Program-made: the position numbers and the translations under genes
In this document: positions 1 to 6,628 of the stretch, in pieces
Position numbering within the stretch: the first letter of the stretch is position 1
Layout: every line of letters begins with the position of its first letter
Notes under the pieces: generated by a model
Databases searched by the model: none
What the model saw: the letters and a program-made list of their open reading frames with translations, nothing else
What the model was told of the DNA's origin: nothing
Assembly: GCA_902806365.1 (NCBI GenBank)
Contig: CADCWJ010000336.1
Coordinates: forward strand, 1-14,360
From: an uncultured Thermomicrobiales bacterium
GTDB taxonomy: Bacteria > Chloroflexota > Chloroflexia > Thermomicrobiales > UBA6265
Direction of reading: 5' to 3'
DNA length: 14,360 bases

Positions 1-17
1 ACGGCTAGCCTGGCCGC

Positions 18-1007
18 CTATGCGTAGGCGAGCATCGCGTCGAGCACTGGTTCGGCCCACTCGCGCAGCCCGATCTCGGATTGCCACCAGCCGGGATGGG
101 TCCGCTGGAGCCATTCCCAGAGCGTCAGCCGCTCGTCGAGCACCAGGAGGGGGACGCGGTCGCGGTAGCCGGGTCGAGCCGGGCGACACTGGAAATAGCT
201 GTCCAGGAAGGCGGTAGCCGCCGCTGGCAGTCGTTCGTGATGCAGCGCGAATTGGCGGCACAGGTCAGCTTCGAAGCTGCCGGTCCGAGCCGTCATGAAG
301 TCGAACACCCCGGTGATCCGCCAGCCATCCGAGCCACGCGCGGCGACCACGTTGTTGATCGTGAAATCACCATGGACCAGGCACGAGGGCTCCCAGTTTG
401 TGGGTGCAGCCTCCGCCTCCTGGAGAAGCGAGCGAACCCATGCCGCGTCAGCGTCGCTCGTCCGGTCCGACGCGGCGATCGAGAGGGCGAGGTTGTGGTC
501 GATGCGGCGCGACAGGTGTTCTCGCTCTCCACCCGCGAGTGGGACGAATCCGCCGGCCCCCAGCTCGAACTCCATTGCCCGGTAGAAGGTCGCCTCCTGG
601 AGGCCAGCGAGCGCTTCGCCCAATGTACCCGCCAGCGCCACCTGATCGGGCGCGGGCGCGTCGTTCACCATCTCGCCGGGCAGGCGGGGCATGATCGCGT
701 AGTCCCAGCCGAACAGGCCGGTCGATGGCTCGTGGTAGTAGGGCCAGGGCACCGGCAACGTCGTGCGTTCGTGGAGGATCCGGGCGACCTCCCGTTCCTT
801 GGGAAGCTGCCAGTCGAAAAACGGGTTGCCCCGGAACACATACTCGCCGGTCGTGGTCACCAGATGAACGTTCTGGCCGAAGTTCCCGGTCAGGATCTCC
901 CGGGTTGCGAGAAGCTCGCCGAGCTCGAAGCGGTCGACGGCAGCTTGGAGTTGGTCCGGGGCAAGGTGGCCGAGTCGTGCGGCGTAAACGGTCACGCGTT
1001 CAGGCAC
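18..1007 (-). CDS. APH-family phosphotransferase (aminoglycoside/choline kinase fold)
   Basis: This 329-aa cytoplasmic enzyme would transfer phosphate from ATP to a small hydroxylated molecule; the substrate cannot be read from the sequence. The kinase core is visible: a Brenner-type catalytic loop HGDFTINN (residues 212-219, with catalytic Asp214 and metal-binding Asn) and the DFG-equivalent VFDF with Asp236. The N-lobe has a glycine-rich GNFGQN turn (41-46), EYVFRG (strand 3, where Arg59 stands near the usual Lys) and a helix Glu in KEREVARIL. Length is normal for the family. The start is GTG at 1007, chosen because GGGGGAGG lies 4 bases upstream; an in-frame GTG four codons later has poorer spacing. 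The SD lies inside a hairpin (1010-1029). The aldo/keto reductase gene is 96 bases upstream on the same strand. A true antibiotic-resistance role is possible but not indicated; macrolide, homoserine or fructosamine-type kinases share this fold. Confidence 0.88.
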   Translation of the reverse strand: MPERVTVYAARLGHLAPDQLQAAVDRFELGELLATREILTGNFGQNVHLVTTTGEYVFRGNPFFDWQLPKEREVARILHERTTLPVPWPYYHEPSTGLFGWDYAIMPRLPGEMVNDAPAPDQVALAGTLGEALAGLQEATFYRAMEFELGAGGFVPLAGGEREHLSRRIDHNLALSIAASDRTSDADAAWVRSLLQEAEAAPTNWEPSCLVHGDFTINNVVAARGSDGWRITGVFDFMTARTGSFEADLCRQFALHHERLPAAATAFLDSYFQCRPARPGYRDRVPLLVLDERLTLWEWLQRTHPGWWQSEIGLREWAEPVLDAMLAYA

Positions 1008-1009
1008 CC

Positions 1010-1029
1010 GGCCTCCCCCTGGGGAGGCC
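1010..1029 (-). promoter_or_regulatory. Hairpin covering the Shine-Dalgarno of the phosphotransferase gene
   Basis: On the minus strand GGCCTCCCC is followed after two bases (AG) by GGGGAGGCC, a perfect 9-bp inverted repeat that folds as about 8 bp with a 4-base loop. The 3' arm contains the GGAGG ribosome binding site of the GTG start two bases further on. No T-run follows, so it is not a standard terminator. Sequestration of the ribosome site is an inference; the inverted repeat itself is seen directly. Confidence 0.6.
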
Positions 1030-1103
1030 CGCTGTCGGATTCGATCACGCGTCGCGCCCCGGCCCCAGGCGCCGATCGATCAGCGTTGCGTGTCGGGTCA
1101 GCG

Positions 1104-2012
1104 CTAGTACCGGACCAGCACTGGCTCGTCCTGCTCCTGCCAGCCCATCACCTTGGTGTCGTGCAGCCAGAACAGGTCGCCCTGGCCTTCCTGGCTGTCG
1201 TTCGCGTCGCGCTCGACCAGCGGCCTGACCTCGGCCACCAGCTCCTGCTCCTCATCCAGGCTTAGCGGCTGGACGTTCGCTGCCAGTTCCACGTTTTCAT
1301 CGATCTGTTCGACGTTGTCCATCCCCAGGATCGCCAGGGATACGCCCGGCAGTCCGAGCGAGTACCGGAGCGCCAAACCCCGCCGAGTGAAAGTGCCGTG
1401 GCCGAACACCTTCATCGCGATGACGCCAACGTTCCGCTGCACGGCACGCGGCAGCACGAACGTCTCGGGGCTGGTGACCAGCCGGTCCGCCATGCCCAGC
1501 GCCACCAGCACGGTGTCGAACGGGTAATGCTCAAGCGCGTACCCCAGCAATTCGGGCCGGGCATGCCCGGTGATCCCGATGAAGCGGACGAGCCCCTGTT
1601 TCCTGGCCTCCAGCAATCCCGCCACGGCGCCATCCGGGGCAAGAACCTGCTCCAGGTCGGCCCACGCATTGACGGCATGGACCTGGATAAGGTCGACATG
1701 CGAGGTTTGCAAGCGGTCCAGCGATTCCTTCAGCTCCTCCAGCACGCCGTCGTGGCTGCGCCGGTTGACCTTGGTGGCGAGGAAGACCTCGTCGCGGCGC
1801 GACTGCATGACGGCGCCGACGTGAGGCTCGCTACCGTAATCCGGAGACGTATCGAGATAGGTGATGCCACGATCGATGGCGTGGTTGAGGCAGCGCTCCG
1901 CATGCTCGCGAGAGACGTCGGATTTGCCCAGCGGCGCGGTCCCGTACCCGATCACGGGCACGGTCACGCCTGTTGCACCGAACGATCGAGCGGGTTGCAG
2001 TGTGGTCGCCAT
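1104..2012 (-). CDS. Aldo/keto reductase
   Basis: A 302-aa soluble NAD(P)H-dependent oxidoreductase of the aldo/keto reductase superfamily, reducing a carbonyl to an alcohol or the reverse. The catalytic tetrad is in place: Asp54 and Tyr59 in LDTSPDYG, Lys81 in FLATKVN, and His112 in DLIQVHAVN. The beta-alpha barrel entry motif GYGTAPLG is at 22-29. Several family members of this sequence type act on sugars (D-threo-aldose or L-fucose dehydrogenase-like), but the substrate here is unknown. The reading frame is open for 50 more codons upstream, but ATG 2012 is preferred: AGGGA lies about 8 bases before it and the protein begins at the usual place, just before the first strand. A weak -10-like GATAGCAT on the minus strand (2117-2124) could serve it. 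The antiporter gene upstream ends 273 bases away. Confidence 0.9.
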   Translation of the reverse strand: MATTLQPARSFGATGVTVPVIGYGTAPLGKSDVSREHAERCLNHAIDRGITYLDTSPDYGSEPHVGAVMQSRRDEVFLATKVNRRSHDGVLEELKESLDRLQTSHVDLIQVHAVNAWADLEQVLAPDGAVAGLLEARKQGLVRFIGITGHARPELLGYALEHYPFDTVLVALGMADRLVTSPETFVLPRAVQRNVGVIAMKVFGHGTFTRRGLALRYSLGLPGVSLAILGMDNVEQIDENVELAANVQPLSLDEEQELVAEVRPLVERDANDSQEGQGDLFWLHDTKVMGWQEQDEPVLVRY

Positions 2013-2285
2013 GTGTGATGTCCCTTCGCGATGCGCATGCGCCACCGAAATCGAAGGTGATGGCACCAGGCGTCTCCCATGCTTCGCCGCCCGATTCGCC
2101 ACCAACTGTGCCTCGCATGCTATCACGCAATTGCCGCTACCAGTAGCAGACAGCGGGGGCAAGTTGGTCGAGGAATTCCCTCAGTTTCCCGGGCAGGGTT
2201 GGCGCGCCTGACGACTGACCATTCGTCCCTGCCCTTCGCCGGCTACCGGGTTGAACCAGTCGCCTGGCGACCGCCGGGATAGCAG

Positions 2286-3884
2286 CTAGAACTCGGTGCG
2301 GAGGGACTCCAGATCCAGCTCCTGCTCGACCCGGAGTCTCGCATCGTCACCGATCTCGCCCCGGTTCCGGGCCTGGGTCACCGCGTGGCGGGCGGCGTCG
2401 AAGACCTCGTTGCGCAGGCGGTTGTGCGATTCGATGTGGTCGGTATCGTAATCCTCGACCCGCCCCGATTCCGGCAGATGTTCCAGGGAGTGGCCGAACC
2501 GCGTTCGCAGCTCGATCACGTGCCCGAGCGGCGCCCATGGCTCGTGCTCGACCGCCTCGAGCCGGTCGATGATGGCGTTGGCGGCCAATCGCCGGGCGCT
2601 GATGAACTCGCTCTCCAGCTTGCCGTCGTCGTGGAAATCGAGCTTCTCCAGTATCCATGGCAGCGGCAGCCCCTGCCCCAGCAGGGTCACAACGATCACG
2701 ACGAAGGTAATGAACACTGTCTCCTCGCGAAACGGGAACGGCTCGCCGTTGTCGAGGGTCAGGGGCAGGGCCAGCGCCGCCGCCAACGAGACGATCCCGC
2801 GCAGCCCCGACCAGGCGATGACGAAGATCGCATTCCGTTGAGGAACGGGCTCCGCTGCGCGGAGGCTGCTACTGAGAAGGCGGGACATGTAGGCCGACAG
2901 GTAGACCCAGAGGAAGCGGGCAGCGATCACCGCGAGGCTGATCGCCAATCCCTGCCCGAGGAGGTCAAGGAGGCTCGCGCCGTTCCTGTCCTCGCGTGCC
3001 TGGAGGCTGTCGACGATCTCGCCGAGCTGCAACCCCATCAGGATGAAGACGAGGCAGTTGATCAGGAGGATCCCGGTGGACCAGACCGCAAAGCCGCCGG
3101 ATCGCTCTTTCGGCGTGGTGGAGAGGGACTGGCGGCGGCTGTAGGTAAGCCCGGCGGTCACGGTCGCCAGCACACCCGAGATATGCAGCGATTCGGCCAG
3201 CAGGTAGATCCCGAGCGGAAAGATCAGGGTCGCCGCGATCGACAGTGCTGGCTCGGAGATCAGGCGGATGACGTGCCCCATGACCCACCCGGCGGCCAGC
3301 CCGAGGAGCACGCCACCGGTGGCGACGAGCACGAACTGAAGGCTCGCGTCCCAGATCGAGAACGTGCCCGCCACCACGGCGCCGATGGCAAACCGGTACG
3401 CGATCAGGGCGGTCGCGTCGTTGACGAGGCTTTCGCCTTCCAGGATCGTGACGGTGCGGTGCGGCACCCCGAGCCGCTGGAAGATCGCGGTTGCCGCCAC
3501 GGCGTCGGGCGGCGACACGATCGCGCCGATCAGGAAAGCGACCGGCCAGGAGACCCCTGGGATCAGCCAGTGGGCGACCACGGCAACGATCGACATCGTG
3601 ACCAGCACCCCGCCCACCGCCAGCAGCCCGATCGGACGGCGGTTGGCCTTGAAGTCGCGCCAGGAGGTGAAGTAGGCGGCGCTGAAGAGGATCGGAGGCA
3701 GGAAGAGGATGAAGACGAGCTCCGGGTCCAGGACAACCCGCGGCAGGCCGGGGGTGAAGGCGACCACGGTACCACCGACCAGCAGCACCATCGGATAGGG
3801 AATGTTCAGCCGGAAGGCGATGATCGCCAGCACCAGGACCATGAATAGCAGAACGATGATGAGCTCAACCCCGTGAAGGTGCAT
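2286..3884 (-). CDS. Na+/H+ antiporter, CPA1 family (NhaP/NHE type)
   Basis: A 532-aa polytopic membrane protein that would exchange cytoplasmic Na+ or K+ for external H+. Hydrophobic helices fill residues 5-410. The ion-binding motifs of the CPA1 family are intact: SPPDAVAA (124-131, Asp127) and GESLVND (150-156, Asn155-Asp156), with an Arg-rich loop between later helices (SGLRGIVSLAAALALP). From about residue 415 a charged, helical cytoplasmic tail of some 115 residues follows; it is rich in Glu, Arg and His and is typical of bacterial NHE-like exchangers (TIGR00831-like). The ATG at 3884 has GGGGGAG 5-6 bases upstream. It is on the same strand as, and 205 bases downstream of, the CPA2 antiporter gene, so the two may share a role in pH and salt tolerance. 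Which cation is carried cannot be told. Confidence 0.93.
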   Translation of the reverse strand: MHLHGVELIIVLLFMVLVLAIIAFRLNIPYPMVLLVGGTVVAFTPGLPRVVLDPELVFILFLPPILFSAAYFTSWRDFKANRRPIGLLAVGGVLVTMSIVAVVAHWLIPGVSWPVAFLIGAIVSPPDAVAATAIFQRLGVPHRTVTILEGESLVNDATALIAYRFAIGAVVAGTFSIWDASLQFVLVATGGVLLGLAAGWVMGHVIRLISEPALSIAATLIFPLGIYLLAESLHISGVLATVTAGLTYSRRQSLSTTPKERSGGFAVWSTGILLINCLVFILMGLQLGEIVDSLQAREDRNGASLLDLLGQGLAISLAVIAARFLWVYLSAYMSRLLSSSLRAAEPVPQRNAIFVIAWSGLRGIVSLAAALALPLTLDNGEPFPFREETVFITFVVIVVTLLGQGLPLPWILEKLDFHDDGKLESEFISARRLAANAIIDRLEAVEHEPWAPLGHVIELRTRFGHSLEHLPESGRVEDYDTDHIESHNRLRNEVFDAARHAVTQARNRGEIGDDARLRVEQELDLESLRTEF

Positions 3885-4089
3885 GTCGTCTCCCCCGAAA
3901 GGCGATGGTTGGCATTGACTCGCGGCTGGCTCAGGATGGACTCAAGGTTGGTCCAGGCGTGGAACCGGAGTTTTCCGACATTTGGCAATCGCTTGATTCG
4001 CGTTCTCGCCGCTCACCGACCCCGATGGCGGCCCATGCAGTGCGGAACGCGAAACCGCCACACAGGTTCTCGGCCGTGAGCGGCAGGTC

Positions 4090-5823
4090 TCAGGAATCGT
4101 TCAGTCTGCTCACATAGGGCAGGGACTCGCTCTCCTTGTAGAGGGTGGCACGGCGTGAGGAAACGATCCCTCCCGTTTCGTCCGGGGACATCCCGATTCT
4201 GCGCAGCACATGCTGGACGAACTGAAGGCCGGCCTCGTACTCCGGCTGGATGATCTCGTCGGCACCAGCCTCCCGGTGGACATCGACCTCATGGCGGGAC
4301 GTGGCACGGGTGACAATGGTGATCCCGGGGTTGAGGACACGGGCGCGGCGAATGGCGGCCCGGGCGGCCACGAGGTCGGTGACGGCGACCACGAGCACGC
4401 GTGCGCGCTCGATGCCCGCCCGAATCAGCAATGCATCGGAGCCGGCGTCGCCGTAGAAGGCCGGCACGTTGCGGTCCCGGAGCTCACGGACGGTCATGGG
4501 GTTGATTTCCACCACCGTATACGGAAAGCCATGCTGGTCGAGCACGTCCCCCAGGACCGCACCGACACGACCATACCCGCAGAGCACCACATGGCCCGGA
4601 GTATCCGGCGGGGCCGAAGCATCACCGACCTGGGCATGCTCCTGCCACCGCACGCCGGGCAGGCGATCGGAAATCGCCACAAGGGCCGGACTGAACCGAA
4701 GCAGGGCCGGGGATACCAGGATCGATCCGACCGCCACGCCGAGAAAGATCCCGTACTGGTCGCTGCGAATGATGCCGTCAGCCATTCCCACCCCGGCCAG
4801 CACAAAGCTGAACTCTCCCATCTGGGCCAGCAGGGCGGCGGCAAGGGTACTCGTCCGGTGATTCGCACCGGCGGCCAGCAACGCCCCACCGGTGATGAGC
4901 AGCTTACCCATCACGAGCGTGACGAGCAGCGCGATCACCACCCCGGCGTTGCGGACAATGAACTCCGGTTGGAGCAGCATGCCAACGGCCACAAAGAAGA
5001 GCGTGGCGAAGAGGTCGCGCAGCGGGATGATCTCGGCGAGGACATGGCTGTCGAACTCCGATTCGGAGACCACCAGGCCCGCCAGGAAGGCGCCGAGCGC
5101 GAGCGAGAGGCCCGCGGCTTCGCTTGCCAGGGCCGTGCCGAGCGCGATCAGCACGATCGTGAGCAGGAAAAGCTCGCGCGATCCCGTGCGGGCCACGACG
5201 TAGAGCAGCGGAGGAACCAGTCTCGTGCCGAGCACGATCACGATGCCAAGGGCGATGGCTGCCGTGCCCACGGAACGAAGCAGCGACAGCGCCAGGTTGC
5301 CGGTGTTGCCGCTTAGTACCGGCAGAATGGCAATCATCGGGACCAGGCTCAGATCCTGAACGATGCCGATGCCGAGCGCGGTTCTCGCCTGCGGGCTGTC
5401 TGCCTCGCCCCGTGAGACGGAGAGCTTCAGGGCGACGATGGTGCTGGAGATGGCGAACCCGCCACCGAGCAGCACCGCCGCCTGCCACGACCAGCCGATT
5501 GCCATGCCGGCGATGGTCCCGATCGCGATGGTGAGGGGTATCTGGAGACCACCGGTGATGAGTGCCACCCGGCGCACCCGCATCAGTTCCGAAAACGACA
5601 GCTCGACACCGATCGTGAACATCAGGAAGGCCACGCCGAGGTTGGCGAGGATCTCCACATTCGCATGGTCGGCGACGAGCCCGGGGGTGTTCGGCCCGAT
5701 CAGGATGCCGGCCAGGACGTATCCGATCAGGACGGGCTGGCCAAGGCGATGCGCCGTGATCCCGCCCAGGAATGCCGCCCCCAGAGCAATCACGAGGTCA
5801 ACGATCAGCCGGTACTCTTCCAT
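4090..5823 (-). CDS. Cation:proton antiporter, CPA2 family, with RCK/TrkA-N domain
   Basis: A 577-aa membrane protein of the KefB/KefC/YbaL type that moves K+ or Na+ against H+. Residues 5-385 hold about a dozen hydrophobic helices, with the family motifs GIGIVQDLSL (151-160, including the Gln-Asp pair) and LLAQMGEFSFVLAG (331-344). After a short hydrophilic linker, residues 409-545 form a Rossmann RCK/TrkA-N domain with GYGRVG (415-420) and an acidic end of strand 2 (VVEIN, Glu439), which suggests NAD(H) rather than NADP(H) binding and gating by nucleotide. The frame is open 29 codons further upstream, but ATG 5823 has AGGGGAG about 10 bases before it and starts directly ahead of helix 1. 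There is no KefF/KefG-like partner gene next to it, so glutathione-gated K+ efflux is not supported; it could equally be a YbaL-like exchanger. Confidence 0.92.
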   Translation of the reverse strand: MEEYRLIVDLVIALGAAFLGGITAHRLGQPVLIGYVLAGILIGPNTPGLVADHANVEILANLGVAFLMFTIGVELSFSELMRVRRVALITGGLQIPLTIAIGTIAGMAIGWSWQAAVLLGGGFAISSTIVALKLSVSRGEADSPQARTALGIGIVQDLSLVPMIAILPVLSGNTGNLALSLLRSVGTAAIALGIVIVLGTRLVPPLLYVVARTGSRELFLLTIVLIALGTALASEAAGLSLALGAFLAGLVVSESEFDSHVLAEIIPLRDLFATLFFVAVGMLLQPEFIVRNAGVVIALLVTLVMGKLLITGGALLAAGANHRTSTLAAALLAQMGEFSFVLAGVGMADGIIRSDQYGIFLGVAVGSILVSPALLRFSPALVAISDRLPGVRWQEHAQVGDASAPPDTPGHVVLCGYGRVGAVLGDVLDQHGFPYTVVEINPMTVRELRDRNVPAFYGDAGSDALLIRAGIERARVLVVAVTDLVAARAAIRRARVLNPGITIVTRATSRHEVDVHREAGADEIIQPEYEAGLQFVQHVLRRIGMSPDETGGIVSSRRATLYKESESLPYVSRLNDS

Positions 5824-5937
5824 TGGCTCCTGGCTCCCCTGATCCGTGAGGGTGGGATGCGACCGGGGTAGCGGCATGGCCGCTGGACGACGATGCGGAG
5901 GGCATCGCACCCCGTGCGCGGCGGCACCGGGTATGGG

Positions 5938-5966
5938 CTAATGGATCGTCAGAGCCGGCTTGTCAT
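5938..5966 (-). promoter_or_regulatory. Possible promoter of the CPA2 antiporter gene
   Basis: On the minus strand ATGACA (5961-5966, five of six bases of the -35 consensus) is followed after 17 bases by CATTAG (5938-5943, only three of six for the -10). It would give a leader of about 110 bases. The -10 is poor, so this is a weak call. Confidence 0.22.
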
Positions 5967-6488
5967 TCGTCAGCGAAATGATGGGCCGCCTCCACCAGGA
6001 GACGATTGCCGGATAATCGTTGTGCGCGCGCTCCCTTTCGGGATCATCACTGTGCAGATGGGGATGTTCGGGTCCGTCTCGATGTCCTGTCGGATTCTGT
6101 CACGGGCGTTCCAGGCACATGCCCGGAATTTCGGCTGCGCTCCTCTTTCGGCACCAGAGGCTTTCACGCGGCTCCGGCCAAAAAAGCCGCTGGCCTGAGG
6201 GATAAACGTTGCCAGTCCGTCACTGCGAGTCCCGGTGCCGTTCCGGAGGGCAACCATAATGGCCCGCACTCGCGCACCGGTTGAGCCCGGTGTCGGCATG
6301 GCGGATGGGCCTTCATTTCTGGCGATCGAGTCATGCGTCGGGCGGCATCCACGCACCTGCTGGAGTACGATCCACCCACATAACGTGTGTCGATTATCGC
6401 GGCTTCCGGGAACCGCTGTCACCTGCCTTATCGTCCGGGTCCGGTCCTGCAGTGATTCCGGTTGGGCGTTCCAGCGATGTCGTCGCGA

Positions 6489-6507
6489 TCGGGCGGGCGC
6501 GTATACT
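6489..6507 (+). promoter_or_regulatory. Possible promoter (-10 TATACT) of the fusion flavoprotein gene
   Basis: TATACT at 6502-6507 matches five of six -10 bases and is preceded by TCGGGCGGG (6489-6497). There is no clear -35 at 17 bases. The same TCGGGCGGG block sits just before a TACAAT -10 at 9833-9854, ahead of the Gfo/Idh gene, which strengthens the idea of a shared promoter type. The leader would be about 115 bases. Confidence 0.35.
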
Positions 6508-6628
6508 TCGAACATCTGACGGGCGCGAGCAATGGAGCCGGTCAGTGACCCGTCGGCCGGTTCCGGAACGTCGTCCGGGATGGACCGCGGTACCATTTAC
6601 AGACTGACCCTCGCCCGGAGATCCGCAC

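Larger units (their letters stand above)
5824..6628. other. 805-base divergent intergenic region, no convincing gene
   Basis: This stretch separates the minus-strand antiporter from the plus-strand flavoprotein and should hold promoters for both. Several frames are open on both strands (a minus-strand one spans 5970-6596), but none shows a recognisable motif, a good ribosome site or the strong G/C third-position bias of the neighbouring genes. Small inverted repeats are present: GATGC/GCATC (5892-5906) in the antiporter leader, GCGGCT/AGCCGC around 6170-6192, and CACCGG/CCGGTG near 6280-6300. I see no tRNA, riboswitch or repeat array. It may contain decayed coding sequence or an unrecognised small RNA. 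Confidence 0.6.

Noticed and set aside
81..1265. 394-codon plus-strand frame across the phosphotransferase gene
   Set aside because: Antisense shadow running across two real minus-strand genes and their gap; no motifs.
2250..2265. Short palindrome GTCGCCTGGCGAC after the CPA1 gene as a terminator
   Set aside because: Only a 5-bp stem with a 3-base loop and no T-run; too weak to call.
2385..3848. 487-codon plus-strand frame opposite the CPA1 antiporter
   Set aside because: Highly charged, Gln/Asp/Arg-rich mirror of a membrane protein gene; no ribosome site or domain.
4210..5316. 368-codon plus-strand frame opposite the CPA2 antiporter
   Set aside because: Same shadow character; the minus strand has clear transport and RCK motifs.
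5970..6596. 208-codon minus-strand frame in the divergent gap
   Set aside because: No convincing ribosome site, mixed third-position bias, no recognisable domain, and it overlaps the likely promoter of the flavoprotein gene. Kept only as a point to check.
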